DNA of 64,000 nt, taken from positions 51,305 to 115,304 of the forward strand of contig JAWPGT010000072.1 of assembly GCA_034638255.1 (NCBI GenBank), read 5' to 3'. Below are positions 24,914-36,632 of this stretch, piece by piece. Under the pieces are notes generated by a model that was given only the letters and a program-made list of their open reading frames with translations, did no database searches and was not told the DNA's origin. Position numbers and translations under genes: made by a program. Within the stretch, counting starts at the first letter, position 1. Each line of letters begins with the position of its first letter. The DNA is from Coprinus comatus. Taxonomy: Eukaryota; Basidiomycota; Agaricomycetes; Agaricales; Agaricaceae.

Positions 24914-25243
24914 AACTCGGTGATAAAGGATGATCAATATGTCAGTTCACTCTTAAATGTAAGCGGTTTCGAAGTGACTCGTGGATTGCTCGTGGAACCG
25001 GAGCCGTCAGATGACCTTCATTTACGACATTGACAGGAGGTATTTAATGAAAAGTACTGCCCAGTGACTCACATAGTATCATTTCGATACATAGTTTCCG
25101 CAAAGGGCAGAAAAAATAGATATACAGCCCTCAATCAGATGTTGCACTACAATCGAATATAATATACATGCTGTGAAAAAGAAACATTTCTTTGACCAAT
25201 ATAATCTATTCAAACAATTCAACATAATCACACCTACCTACCT
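24914..25243. other. Intergenic
   Basis: 330-bp spacer between two minus-strand genes. No feature seen. Confidence 0.4.
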
Positions 25244-25872
25244 CTAAACAGGTTCATCCATCCCCACAAACCTCTCAAACCCATCCATAACTTCCCTAAC
25301 CACACCATGTGATATAGTAGACTCAGTCTCTTCAGATCCAGATTTTACACTCTCACTCCCATCACCATTACCCCTCTCTTCACTCTCCTTTAACATAATC
25401 TTCACTACAGAACCCTCCCCCGTTCCGTTTCCTTGGCCACAAGACTAGATAGGCTATTAGAAGGAACATGATTCCTTACAACAACAGCTATAGCCGAAGC
25501 CAATTCATTCGAAGGAATACCAAACGTTTTAGCCAAATCATTGATTTTATCTTCAATACTATCACCACTACATCCACCTCCGCCTCCACCTCCACCCCCA
25601 GTTCCAGTTCCAGTTCCAGCTCCGGGTGAGTGTCCATGGCCTAAAGGAGAATGACCAAGAACCAAATACCACCATCCTCCACCTTCACTTTTTTGTTGTA
25701 CAAAACGATAAGAGTAATAAGCTCCAAGAAGGATAGTTGTACAGATTAAGATGTAGATTAAACGACTGAGTCTTGTTTCTGAAAGTGGTGGTTTCACTTG
25801 TTTTAATCCTTTTTGTTTTCTTCCTGCAGGCATGTTTTTTATAGTATCTGAAGGTGTAGGAGAGGAAGACAT
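25244..25872 (-). CDS. Small single-pass membrane protein, unknown function (one apparent frameshift)
   Basis: Starts MSSSPTPSDTIKNMPAGRKQ at 25872. A basic stretch precedes a membrane helix (LIYILICTTILLGAYYSYRF), then a Gly/Thr-rich loop with nine consecutive Gly, and a conserved-looking segment DKINDLAKTFGIPSNELASA. The frame closes at 25405, but adding one A in an AAA run at about 25434 continues it through SVVKIMLKESEERGN to EVMDGFERFVGMDEPV and a stop at 25244-25246. Not recognised. The basic side suggests an N-terminus-inside orientation (inference). Confidence 0.6.
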
Positions 25873-26200
25873 GATATGGTTAATAGTTCTTGAGAGATGG
25901 TAGTAGTAGTAGTAGTAGTAGCTTGTTGTTGTCGTAGATTGCAAGGGTTCTTAAAAATCCACTTGAGCTAGAAATACGCGTTTTGAGAAGAAAAGTTGGA
26001 GAGAAAGTGACATCATCCTAGACCTCATTCACGTCATTAAGGAGAAAAAGTCACGTGAAATTCACCCAAACTGAGTCCCGTGGGTCCGGGGATTATCGGC
26101 AAGCCGGGTAGTAAGGCGAAATCCGTGATTGGGTGAAAGCGTCCTTACCATATCTCTTTCCTCTCTTCAAACACACCTCCAATTCATTCCCTTCCGAACG
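25873..26200. promoter_or_regulatory. Divergent promoter region between the membrane-protein gene and SDH4
   Basis: 328-bp spacer with CTTCTC/CTCTCTTC pyrimidine tracts just upstream of the SDH4 ATG and one CACGTG palindrome near 26053. No experimentally known site can be claimed. Confidence 0.4.
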
Positions 26201-26996
26201 ATGTCTACTAGCCTCATCCTCCGTTCAAACATCACTAGAGCTCTCACTCGTCGTGCAGCTCTCGGAACTGCTATTCAACGTATGTAGTTTAGATATGTTA
26301 TATTGAATTTTATAATTCTAACAAACATTTGGGTTTTTTTTTTTTGGTTTTTGTAGCTCGCTTTGCTAGTAACGCAGCTACTTCCGAATTCAAGTATGTT
26401 CCTGGTGGTCGTACGTATCTTTCACCCTAATCTTCATAATTAAATCTAATCTTTTTTCCCCCTATATAATAGCCATTATCCAGGGTACAGTCAACGACCC
26501 AACAACCTTCCCTCCTCCATCACGAGTACATGGATCTTATCATTGGGCATTTGAACGTCTCCTCTCAGCCGGTCTCGTTCCTTTAACAGTAGCAGCATTC
26601 GTTACCAGTCCAACTGCTTATCCTGTTCTTGATGGTCTTCTTGGTGTTAGTTTGATCATTCATTCACATATTGGTGTAAGTCCGCATTATAACCACATAT
26701 CCCTTTTCTTTTTTTTCGTTCTAATGGTTATTATTATAGTTTGATAGCATGCTTGTGGATTATGTTCATCCACGTAAATTCCCTGTTCTTGGTAAAGTCG
26801 CTTCATGGACTCTTCGTGGTGTAACTGTTGCCACTCTTGTTGGAATTTATCAATTCAACACTAATGATGTTGGTACGTACACTTTTTTTAACACACTCTC
26901 TCTTATGTATTAAGTCCCCCACTCAAAAACTCACCAAAAAAAAAATCATTATAAATAGGTCTCACTGAACTCATTACACGTGTTTGGGTAGCCTGA
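26201..26996 (+). CDS. SDH4: Succinate dehydrogenase membrane anchor subunit (Sdh4 / CybS)
   Basis: Anchors complex II in the mitochondrial inner membrane and helps bind ubiquinone and heme b. Five exons with clear splice sites (26201-26279, 26357-26410, 26473-26675, 26740-26872, 26959-26996) give 168 aa with no frame break. An Arg-rich presequence (MSTSLILRSNITRALTRRAA) is followed by GSYHWAFERLLSAGLVPLTV, which carries the conserved SxxHW-ERxL-G-P signature. Next come SLIIHSHIG followed by FDSMLVDYVHPRKFP, with the conserved His/Asp/Tyr residues, and a last membrane helix. The donors are GTATGT, GTACGT, GTAAGT and GTACGT. A complete, ordinary gene. Confidence 0.96.
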
Positions 26997-29391
26997 AATC
27001 CCTCTCTGATCTCTCTCTTTTGGGAACCAACCGACTTTCTTTTGTCTTGGCTTGAACCTACCTACCAACAAAAATAAATAAATGAACAACCCACCCTTGA
27101 TATACCTATATTACGTGTTAGACGGTACGGAGGATAGGAGGTAATTTGGTTTTTTTTGGGGGGGTAGGAAATCAAAGGGGAACCGTGTGTCTCTAGTTTT
27201 GGGATTGTTTCTTCTTTTTTTTTGTGTGTGGTGGTGGTTTTGGTAGAATGAAAGTCTGTATATCATCGTTTCGTTGACGTCCTTTTTTTTCGACATTGGA
27301 GAGAGTGGTCCACAAGATTAGGGAAAAGTTGCGTAATTCAAATTTCGGATCTCAGATTTAATATGCAAACCGGATGGAAATCATCACAATTCATAATAAC
27401 ATCAATATCCCGATGTGGGGACTTGACGAACAATACGAAGAGTGGGAATGATTTGACACAGTTCAATAATCTGGTCATAAAGTGTTGGTTTTTCACGGTC
27501 AAAGTACATACCCAACCCGATTAGATCCTCCCTCATCCCTCACAACACAACCATTCTCAAGCTCCATACCACCACCACAAAACTAAACTTTTATATCGTA
27601 TATTTTTAATTGTGTAGATATATTCCGGACGGAATCCAGATATTTGAGTCTAAATATATATAAAAAATATGAAAAGGCGCATCATTAACACGATATTGAC
27701 AAATATCCAATATTATATATAATATATTTCATGGGATATATATTTGATGTTCAGTTTAGATGTCTACTAGATGTTTGAATATGTGATGGTTATGACGTGA
27801 GTAACAAATCACAGTCCATCATCCCCGACTCAGCCAAGCTAGAGGAGGGTTCTGTTTGCACCAAACGTGCCATTCCACCTGCATACACTTCCCATCAGAT
27901 GGTTCCTGATGGAACATTGTAGAACGTTGTAGAATAAATAATCTAAAAACAGAATTTCTGGACTCTAGATCATTACATGTGACCATTGACACCCGTGTCT
28001 TGAGAATGAATCATGATTCATGATGAAGGAAGAGGGGAAAGGGAAAGGGAAAGTGTCTTTGGGCATAACCTGGGTGTAACAAAAAATAGAAGTTGGGACT
28101 GACTGAAATACTTCCTACTCCTACAAGAGTGTTTAGCACTGAAGGCCTTGTTCAAAGGTGGACTGGAGTATGGTTGAACGAGAGTGAGATGAATTTTGAA
28201 CAAGCCTTGTGGTACGCCAATTTGACCTTTCAGGCCTCGGGCGGCGAGCACACACGAACTGGCGGAGGCAGCGAGTCTGTGTGAGCAAAGGATAGGAACT
28301 GATAAGGAACCAAAGTTACCAAACTCATCATTTGTATTTTTGTGTAGCCTTTATGGTATCAACAATAGTGTCCCAACCCCCAAATATATATATCACTGGG
28401 TCGGGGACTGGTGCGTGAGCGCCGCTACGATTTGGTATCCCCGTGATATGTAATTGGGTCCGGTGTGTAGGAATCTGATTCATTGTCCATCACACTAGCA
28501 GACAGGTCATTTTCCGTCCTGTCTTTCCTTTCTCACTTCTCACTCCCCTTTCACAACTTGCGTCATAGTCGAGTCAATCTTAATGAGCCATTCATCTGAC
28601 TTGGATTTACTAGGATTCAGCTGTATTTCCGGTTCATCATCCTAACACCAATTATATAGTACAAGCTTTTGTTACACTATTGTATTGCCAAGCTTCCAAG
28701 AAGATGAAAAGCAGATCCCTTGCCAGGGTTATTTCAATTTTTTTTTGATGAACTCAGTCATAGAAATCTTGAGATCATCTCTGGTTCTATCCAGGGTAAC
28801 TTAGAAGCTGTCAGCAAGATATTTATGAGGCAGTGTGACGGGGCTCTGGTAGCAAAGGTCAATAACTTGTGTGAAAACGCATACAGCTTAATGAGTCTTA
28901 CTAACCAGGTGTTGATAAACTTAATCACTAATAACCTTTCTTATGCCAAGTCTGGCCCTTGATCCTCCTCGTGTATTCCCCGGTTTGCACACCGACAGGT
29001 GTTTGAAACACATCGGCCAAAACAGTTTTGGTTACTTGAGTATTTCTTTTGGCTGGAAATTTGGTGAATGAACATACAGTAAGCAACAAGCCTAGGGTGA
29101 CAACGCTGTGGTGATGCATGTGTACCTATTTCGGATTCCTTGCTTCGATTATTGAAATAACCTCGCAGATCCGAGGGTTTGATTACTGACGTGAGTAGAT
29201 CAATCCATAACGGGTGAGCCCCAGTCGATGATTCTTCGAAGCATGGACGTTCCATTCCCTGACATTAGATCTACATACTTATCGGAATGAGATGACTAAT
29301 CTTAACGTGTGGATAATGTATTTTTATTTTTAGAATTTGGGGAACTACAATACTACCATGCAATGTTATATTTTACAACATATCTAATTCT
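26997..29391. other. 2.4-kb gene-poor stretch
   Basis: AT-rich sequence with poly-pyrimidine tracts and (TA)n-like sequence near 27655-27745. A plus-strand frame at 28720-28962 (SHRNLEIISGSIQGNLEAVS...) looks faintly protein-like but has no recognisable start or partner exons. No gene is supported. Confidence 0.35.
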
Positions 29392-29958
29392 TCAAGCAAC
29401 GTGAACGATAGAGTACGACCCATAAACGGAGCGCTCAAATCCCCAAATTTCCAAGAAAAGATCACACACAAACGGTCCAGTTTGTTCTACATCCTTACCT
29501 GAAATGAACCTATTCCATACATCATCCTCCGAGTATGTGTTTATAATACCAACTCGTTTTTGGTATGCTTGTTTTACTTTGATACGCAATACTTGAGGGA
29601 GCCGTAAGTAAGTGTGGATACTCATTGGCATTTGTGTAATACTTTGAAGGTATAAGGTGGTTTCCAGAGCGGTGGTTTCGGTGGCTGGAATAGAAGGAAC
29701 TGGATGTAGTGTACCGATATGAAATAACGGGGTGTGGACATGAATTGGGGAAAACATTTCGATGCTGAGGAGGTCAGTCATCTTGGATACTGATAAAGTC
29801 GAGTTTTGTGAGAGAGATATGGGATAGAATTCATCCCGAGAAAGACCATGAGTTCCACAAGGAGCAGGCGGAGTGGAAAAAACTGGTGGTAGAGTGATGG
29901 TTGTTTGAAAAGGTGTTGAAGGCATTGCAATTTCAGAGCCGGATCGCTGGAAGCGCAT
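29392..29958 (-). CDS. Hypothetical protein, 188 aa
   Basis: Single open frame starting at the ATG at 29958 (MRFQRSGSEIAMPSTPF). The N-terminal half is Pro/Thr/Ser-rich; the C-terminal half is ordered in composition (LRLPQVLRIKVKQAYQKRVG, EDDVWNRFISGKDVEQTGPF, CDLFLEIWGFERSVYGSY). No signal peptide, membrane helix or known motif. The composition and length make it a fair candidate gene, but nothing independent supports it. Confidence 0.4.
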   Translation of the reverse strand: MRFQRSGSEIAMPSTPFQTTITLPPVFSTPPAPCGTHGLSRDEFYPISLSQNSTLSVSKMTDLLSIEMFSPIHVHTPLFHIGTLHPVPSIPATETTALETTLYLQSITQMPMSIHTYLRLPQVLRIKVKQAYQKRVGIINTYSEDDVWNRFISGKDVEQTGPFVCDLFLEIWGFERSVYGSYSIVHVA

Positions 29959-30480
29959 GATCAAATATTGAACTACGGTTAATTCTTGTACTGACGCACC
30001 TGAGGCTGAAGCTGAAAGGTCAATTGTGACTTGGAGACTTTACAATACTCAGTGGACGAGTATACCTACAGATGGTGTTAGTGCATTTACATCATTCGGT
30101 GGGAGAACTCAAGGTAACCTGAGGTGGAGTAAAAGTAAAAAACATTGCAATTCTGGGGCTGGGGTGGTTGGTGAGCAATTACATGAACCCTTATATACGG
30201 TTTGTTAAAACTACTCAGGCAGCACACGTTCAAGTTTCCGCTTGTGTGAAAGTTGTGCAAAAATAATCTGATCTGTACTTCCTGAAGTTCCCCAATAGAA
30301 ATCTTAGATGAGCTCAGATCAGATCAGATAACATCCGCTGTTTTTAATTAATGTATTGGTTTTCTAGTCATAACTACAATAGTCTAGTATCTACTTGCCT
30401 ACATCTGGGCCGATCTGACTGAGCACAACAAATACTATACTATCCAATTTCATCCCATCTGGCACTATCTACTACCCGTG
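29959..30480. other. Intergenic
   Basis: No gene supported. It carries repeated GATCAGATCAGAT near 30314. Confidence 0.35.
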
Positions 30481-31658
30481 TTAGGGCCCTTTCGGGAAGC
30501 AGGTCTGCACGAGACCTACCAGCCAAAAACGGACACCCCCCCTGCACCTAGGTATGGGTGGCGCCTGGGAAACCTGGGAATTCTGCTTGGGCTTTCTCAA
30601 GACCTTGCAACAAACCAACCTCCAATATACAGAAATTATCCTTACAATCGTGAGCAGTGCTTTATACTGCTTCTCAACTTTGTCCTCAATATCCTCCGGC
30701 TCGTCCTCGTTATCCCCTACAACCAGAACTAGAACCTCATCCTCATCCGTATTTTGAATTGTAACCACTCGCTCCCCTCTCTTCCTCCTTTCTTCTCTTT
30801 TCTTTCTAGCCTTTTTTCTCCGCTTCTCTTTCTCTGGGTCAGCCTGCAAAGCGTCAGATGCGATATCTTGAGAGAGTTCATGTGACACACGTTACAGTGC
30901 ACCGTTACACTTCGGTTACACACCACTCCCTTCATGCCTCTATCATCCATATCACTCCATTTAGTGCAACCTATTGTCACTGCACTATTTATTAACCCTC
31001 CCACCTCCCTCAGATGACATTAGATACAATCCTAGATCGATCGGTGAGCCGCCGTCGTTCTTCCGTTACATCGCCAGGCTCGACCACCTCGTGCGTCATG
31101 TATACTAATTACTTTACTACAGTACCAGCCGCACAACGTGGTCGTCTCCTCTCCCACACACACTCAATGCCATTCCACTTAGACTTATTTGAATACACCT
31201 ATATATATCCTACCTTCCCCAACTACCTGACTTCGACGAACAAGAGTGTCCCTAGTAATGCCCATGCGTCAGGTGCTATAGATTCCATCTCATTCCCAAT
31301 CTTGTGAATATCACCCTTAACTTCAACGTCCTCAGCTGTTATCTTTGAAGTAACAAGATGACGGCTGCTTTCAGCACACGTTGGCTCATACACTTGGCTC
31401 CGAAGTCGTCCCTCATATGTTCCTTTCACCCAATCCTCAACCAATCTCTTCATGCCATTATTGTGTAGGAAGTCAAGCAATGTTGGGATCTTGGACACGA
31501 AATCAGTCACAAGGGGTTTTTCGGATACTCTTGCATCAATGAAGAGCAGTCGGATGAGATTGAAAACTGGCAGGTTCCAATTGGTTTACAATGTGTAGTA
31601 AATTGTCTTGAACACTGGGACCCGGGTCTTCACTGGATGAATCACTCCAGTAATGCAT
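30481..31658 (-). pseudogene. Remnant resembling the N-terminal region of DUF6589-type fungal genes
   Basis: From an ATG at 31658 (MHYWSDSSSEDPGPS) pieces in different frames read LPVFNLIRLLFIDARVSEKP, KIPTLLDFLHNNGMKRLVED, ESIAPDAWALLGTLL, then after a spacer a Lys/Arg-rich stretch (EKEKRRKKARKKREERRKRG) and KQYKALLTIVRIISVYW. This order (Trp-Leu-Leu block, basic/acidic linker, then a hydrophobic L-L-T-I block) resembles fungal DUF6589 proteins, often associated with mobile DNA. The DUF6589 core itself is missing, so a truncated copy is likely. The family call is from memory and needs a profile search. Confidence 0.38.
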
Positions 31659-32022
31659 GGTACAAGAGGGCCGAGGGCCGAGAGAGAGGGAAGAAGAGTA
31701 TATTGTATATCTAGTAGTCTACAGTGAATGAACGACATCTGGGTACTACAAAGGAATGCGTCGACGCGTCATGGCTACACACTTCCTTAATAAGACTGGA
31801 CACTTATCTCCTATTCCCGCATATCCCTTATCCCTTAGTAATCTGACAAGGTTGGAGTTTGCGCAGCACGTCGGTGATGGCTGTCAGGTTATTTGTTCCA
31901 GCCCCTTGCTGCGCTCGGACGACACAAATATTTAAAACTCCGTCAGATCCGTCGGAAACGTCCGAAGTGCGCAACGAGGCTGGGAAGGAGCCTGGGGTGC
32001 TGTTAATCAGAAGGGGGAGAAA
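31659..32022. other. Intergenic
   Basis: No gene supported. Confidence 0.35.
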
Positions 32023-32972
32023 ATGACCAACGATGTATACACGGTCTGGAGTAATGAATTAAGTAATGTACTCATATTCGTAGTAAGCCAACACTTGTTT
32101 GACGTTTCGTCAATGGTTTCCACTCGTCGTCTCCCATTGAAGGCTTCTCTCTTTTCTGCTATACTGACATCATTTACTATGGAGGTGGCAAAGGCAATTG
32201 TCGTAGACCCTGCAGAGAAAATGGCGGTCTTACTCCAAACCCTGGCTCTCCAAATAAACAACCTCTTGAGTCCTCTGACCAGTGTGCTAGTAAATCTCTC
32301 CTAAAAAGTTCTATAACCATCACCCCACAAGCAGAAGAGATATATCTTCTCTTTATTCCGTGACCTTGATACTCATCCAAATCACTTCGTGATTCAGACA
32401 TTCCATGTTCTTCACTACCCACATATTGAGCTGGAACTTGTATGGGATTTGGTTGGAAGTTTTAACAATAAATTGAAGCAAATATGGACTCAACGAGAGA
32501 ACTGTATGGAAGGGTTGATAAAATTACATCGAGGACACGAAAATACAAATGTTGGAAGTACATATGGTATGTCTCTCAAAATCTCAGTAGTAATATCCGA
32601 CGTTTTAATATGGATGTATCAGTGGAATCAACGGCAACCAGTCAAGTTCTCCCAAGCCCTCAGATAGGATCGTGCTCATTCATCATGGTGTAACGAGAGT
32701 GCAAAGTGCTGAGTCCTGTTCTAACTTCTGGGGCAGGAATCCGAAAGGCAAGCTATTCCAATCTACTGACACCTGTCGCCCATCCGAGTTTGATCAAGTC
32801 CGATACTAGAGCCAATAACGAAGAATTGAAGATGTGGAGATCTGACTTGTTAGCCGAGGGAAGGGAGGAGCAAGTTAGGCATTATATTGATTTGAATTCA
32901 TTTATTTCTTATCTAGTACGAACGGTGGCAAATAGGGGGTGGGGATATAACCCAGAGTCCATTAATATATAA
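32023..32972 (+). CDS. Hypothetical gene, possible paralogue of the 11.3-kb gene
   Basis: Not recognised. Candidate exons: 32023-32303 (MTNDVYTVWSNELSNVLIFV) and about 32330-32570 (RYIFSLFRDLDTHPNHFVIQ, then LHYPHIELELVW, then GSFNNKLKQIWTQRE). The HPxIE-W and FNxKLKxIWT blocks recur in the same order at 11.9-12.1 kb, which is the main reason to think this is, or was, a gene. Splice sites were not resolved and the 3' part (32700-32972) is uncertain. Confidence 0.35.
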
Positions 32973-33272
32973 GGTTTGGTTATCTAAGCGAGTAGGTTAT
33001 TCCGAGGTTCTAACGATACTGAACTTTTCATTTGTTATATGCATATACAGCGGTAACAATATATCATGACCAAAAAGTCACTTACATCCTACTGTAATCG
33101 ATCAGGTGTACCACCACCACTTAACGACCACAAATTACAATACATCGCATTGAATAATTGATACTGAACTCATGACATTACTCAAACTACCACTGCGCAC
33201 CCTCCATGCCTCTCCTCTACCCACTTATGTACCACTTCCAAGTTTTAACATTTAACCTTGACAGCTTTAGTT
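32973..33272. other. Intergenic
   Basis: 300-bp spacer. No feature seen. Confidence 0.4.
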
Positions 33273-35726
33273 TCAACCTTCAAATGTAGCAAGTCCAACA
33301 AGAGGAGGACTAAACATCATTCCAACAGGTAAACTTGCAAGACTTTGTCTATGAATATCCAACCTCCTTTTTTGAAGTTCATCATCGTCCACACTACCAC
33401 TGTCATTCATATTCACATTGACATTTGGAGACTTGGAACTTGAGTTTGAAATCATTTCGGAAGGAAGTACGACTTTATTCCTTGAAATATCGAAACTCTT
33501 CTGTGATTGTGATTTTGGTTGCGCCTGTGATTGTGCTTGTGACCGTGATTGGGGATGTGAACGCGGATGTGAATATGGATTGCATCGCGTAGTGGTAGAG
33601 GGACAAGTTGAATAACGCATTATATGTCTTTGTTTCGGAGTTACCGAATCGTCATCGGTATCATCAACGCTGGTACGAGTACTAGTACCAGCACAAGCAC
33701 TCTTTGAACGATAAGGTAACTCCTCCTTCACTTTCGCTTTCCCGTTTGCAGTTCGTGATTTTATCGAGCGAGGTGTACCAGTATTCGAATTCGGCGCGTA
33801 TTCAGGTCCGGGTAAACTCGTATACCGATCTTCATCCTCTCTAGTACCCGAAGAAAATCTAGAAAATGAAGAACCGATAGCATCCATAACCTTTTCTACC
33901 CAAGTATCCCTCCCACTTCTATTCCGAGGTCCAAATGAGATAGTTGTAGCATTTGAAGTTGACGGATCTTTAGATGTCGATCGTAATGTTGATTGTAATG
34001 TCGTTGTAGTTGGTGTTGTAGATGTAGTGGATGTTATCGAATTACCCAAAGATAGCGTCAAATCAAGTTCTCTAGGACTTTCAATTATCATTCTAAACCC
34101 TTCTCCTTCTCCTTCCTCGTCACACTCATCATCAATTTTAAAACTCGTAAAACTTTTCGATTCCGTTCTCTTACCCCAGTTCCTACTCCTAGCACCAGTA
34201 CCAGCGGTAGTCACAGCTCTTCTAGGAACTTTACCTCTTCGATTATCTTGAACATAAGGTTCTTGCAATGATGTATCCTGCTTGTTGCCAGTGACATAAG
34301 ATTGAGGGTACCGAGATTGGGACTGAGACTGATATTGATCCGTCCTAATCCTCTTGAATCTTCTTTTTTCTTCAGATACACCAGTACGACCGATCGTTCC
34401 TTCCTGATCTTGGTCAGAACAAGAATCCGAAAGTGCTTCTAAAGCTAAAAAACCAGCTTTTGATCCCGATCCAGAAACCAAAGTTGAGTGTTTACTGGTA
34501 CCATTCAAGACCCTTCCAGAACTCAACTGACCAGATCGTTGACGAATAGAATATCTTTTCTTCGGTACGTGAACATATCCCTCTCCATCTTCATCCTGAT
34601 CTCCCTTTCCATTTAAATTCGGATCCAAACCTTCGTCACGTATGCTCGGCCAAACAAACCTATTCCTCTCTTCTAACTCCACCAACGAAGGTCTACAATC
34701 ACATTCAAATCCATATTCTCTTGTATGATTACATTCCCGATTCGTATAAACATTCATCAATCTTTGATTTTCTTGAGATCCAGCATGATTGGGATTATAG
34801 TAGTTGAGATTTTGAGATTTAAAATCTTCATATCGAAAAGCTTTGAATCCTTTTGGTTTTGGTACTTCAATCCTTCTCTCTCTCTTCCCTACTCCCACAC
34901 TTCCTGTTCTTCTACTAGGTCCTCTTCCTCCAACTACTTCTCGACTTACACTTCCAACTCCAACTCCTTCAACTTCCTTATTAAACCCACTTCCACTTCC
35001 ACTTCCACTTCCAATTCCATCACCACTCTCAACAACATTATGAGAGGAATCAAACGTCTCATTATCAAGTAACCTCGAACTATTAAAACTAAACGGTGAC
35101 CTAAATTTCGGTTTTCTCGTACAACAACCATGAATAAGCCAACCAAATCCAACCAAAAAGAAAAATCCCAATAACGAAAAAAGTGGGACTAGATAAAGAA
35201 CATCGAATCTTCGTTGGTTTTCTACTGTAGCAGAATTTGGATTTGGATTTGGATTTACGTTTGTGATGTTTTGGGTTCCAGTTGGATTTGAATTTGGAGT
35301 TGGGGATTGTGTGATTCGGTGTGTAGGAGTAGGAAGAGTAGGTGTGAATGTTGGGGAAGGAATAGACCAATGAGATGATGATGAAGTGTTTAATAACGAG
35401 AAAATTGGAATTGTAGGCGTAGGAGCGTCGTCAGTATCAGCTTCCGAAGGTAAAGTAGACGTAGGAGTTAATTTTCCAGGTGATGAACCACCTAGAGGTA
35501 TAGTGAGAGTTGAGAATAGGACATCAGTGTTCGGCTCGTCAAAAGGGAGTGGCATCCAAAAGTTGGTCGAATCACCATCAGTAGGAGGAAAAATTTGTCG
35601 TGGATTAGGATTAGGAAGAGAATAAGGATGAGTAAGAATAGGCCCAGCAATGGCCAGACCAAGAGGATGAGATACATGTGCCAAAATAAATATGGATACA
35701 AAAGGAGATGCAGTTGCAGAAAACAT
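33273..35726 (-). CDS. Single-pass type I membrane protein with Ser/Thr-rich ectodomain
   Basis: Single exon, 817 aa from the ATG at 35726, chosen because it opens a signal peptide (MFSATASPFVSIFILAHVSH). The short ectodomain is rich in Ser/Thr/Pro with several N-x-S/T sites, suggesting glycosylation. One membrane helix follows (LVPLFSLLGFFFLVGFGWLI), ending in HGCCTRK, a positive stop-transfer. The cytoplasmic tail of about 560 residues is low-complexity, basic and Ser-rich. The topology resembles fungal cell-surface sensors or Axl2-like proteins, but I see no cadherin or WSC domain, so function is unassigned. The frame is intact over 2.4 kb. Confidence 0.7.
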   Translation of the reverse strand: MFSATASPFVSIFILAHVSHPLGLAIAGPILTHPYSLPNPNPRQIFPPTDGDSTNFWMPLPFDEPNTDVLFSTLTIPLGGSSPGKLTPTSTLPSEADTDDAPTPTIPIFSLLNTSSSSHWSIPSPTFTPTLPTPTHRITQSPTPNSNPTGTQNITNVNPNPNPNSATVENQRRFDVLYLVPLFSLLGFFFLVGFGWLIHGCCTRKPKFRSPFSFNSSRLLDNETFDSSHNVVESGDGIGSGSGSGSGFNKEVEGVGVGSVSREVVGGRGPSRRTGSVGVGKRERRIEVPKPKGFKAFRYEDFKSQNLNYYNPNHAGSQENQRLMNVYTNRECNHTREYGFECDCRPSLVELEERNRFVWPSIRDEGLDPNLNGKGDQDEDGEGYVHVPKKRYSIRQRSGQLSSGRVLNGTSKHSTLVSGSGSKAGFLALEALSDSCSDQDQEGTIGRTGVSEEKRRFKRIRTDQYQSQSQSRYPQSYVTGNKQDTSLQEPYVQDNRRGKVPRRAVTTAGTGARSRNWGKRTESKSFTSFKIDDECDEEGEGEGFRMIIESPRELDLTLSLGNSITSTTSTTPTTTTLQSTLRSTSKDPSTSNATTISFGPRNRSGRDTWVEKVMDAIGSSFSRFSSGTREDEDRYTSLPGPEYAPNSNTGTPRSIKSRTANGKAKVKEELPYRSKSACAGTSTRTSVDDTDDDSVTPKQRHIMRYSTCPSTTTRCNPYSHPRSHPQSRSQAQSQAQPKSQSQKSFDISRNKVVLPSEMISNSSSKSPNVNVNMNDSGSVDDDELQKRRLDIHRQSLASLPVGMMFSPPLVGLATFEG

Positions 35727-36031
35727 AGATAAAGAAGAGTTTCCGAATCTAGATATGGACAAGAATAGAACACCCCAGTTGGATTTAGTTGGGAGAGAAT
35801 GTGAATTCGGGAGGTATAACGATACAACCAACGCGAGATTCGACACAGAGGGCACTCAGGTCGTGCGTTGGAGAGTCAAACCGCAGACCAGCTGCAATAT
35901 AAGTTGACCGACGGATAAGATGTGACGACGGGGAGTATGAAGCTCCAGCAACACCTGAGCGACGAGTTTTACGCCAGAAAGTGGTGGGACGAACTATTAA
36001 AAAGAAATGTCAGAAAAATATTCGAGAATTG
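35727..36031. other. Intergenic
   Basis: Upstream region of the membrane-protein gene. No feature seen. Confidence 0.4.
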
Positions 36032-36523
36032 TCAATATGGTAACCCCTTACGTAGTGGTGGAGGTGGCGGCAAAAGTTCACCGGTGCGACTAGTGCCAAT
36101 AGTTGCAAAGGACGAGTAACTCCTTTTTGGTTGTAGAGGACGACTGTTTGGAGGTTTAAAAGCAAGTAACAATGCCTGATCGTCACTAGCAGTAGTGATT
36201 TGTAGCACCTCTGGCTTTGGTTTTCTGTCGCCTGGAGGCGCGCTGAGAGATCTTGTTGGACGATGTCTGCGTTGTCTATTGGGTGATTTCCAGGTATTCA
36301 CGGGTGGAGTCAGAAAGGACGAATCGTAGTCTGGTCTCGGATTCCGTCTTGGACTTGGACCTGATATTTCGTTTCGGACCGGCTCTTGAGTCTCATCGTC
36401 CTGGAAAGTCAATCGTGGAGGTCGTCCGCGTTGAGGTGTGAGGCGAGGGGTAGAGCTGTTGAAGAGACCGTGTGTTAGTGGGTATAGTGGTTTGCTGGCA
36501 TGGAGAACAGTGAGGTCAGTCAT
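36032..36523 (-). CDS. Pro/Arg-rich hypothetical protein, 163 aa
   Basis: ATG at 36523 (MTDLTVLHASKPLYPLTHGL), stop at 36032-36034. The protein is basic and Pro/Ser/Arg-rich throughout, probably disordered, with short SP/TP motifs (STPRLTPQ, FLTPPVNTWKSPNR, RSLSAPPGD) that could be phosphorylation sites. It lies divergent to DPB4 across 109 bp. No homologue recognised. Confidence 0.58.
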   Translation of the reverse strand: MTDLTVLHASKPLYPLTHGLFNSSTPRLTPQRGRPPRLTFQDDETQEPVRNEISGPSPRRNPRPDYDSSFLTPPVNTWKSPNRQRRHRPTRSLSAPPGDRKPKPEVLQITTASDDQALLLAFKPPNSRPLQPKRSYSSFATIGTSRTGELLPPPPPLRKGLPY

Positions 36524-36632
36524 GAGTCAGTCGTAGTCGTCGTCGGCGACGATGAGAAGGAACAAAGAAGCACGAAGGATGCATATGTGACATTGTGTGA
36601 CAACAAATCATTTCATCCCCCACATTCAACTT
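36524..36632. promoter_or_regulatory. Short divergent promoter, hypothetical gene / DPB4
   Basis: Only 109 bp separate the two ATG codons, so the regulatory sequence must be shared or overlapping. It contains a TCGTCGTCGGCGACGATGAG segment with dyad character. No known site is claimed. Confidence 0.4.

Noticed and set aside
28018..28284. Overlapping frames on both strands near 28.1 kb
   Set aside because: Antisense pair without features in AT-rich, gene-poor DNA.
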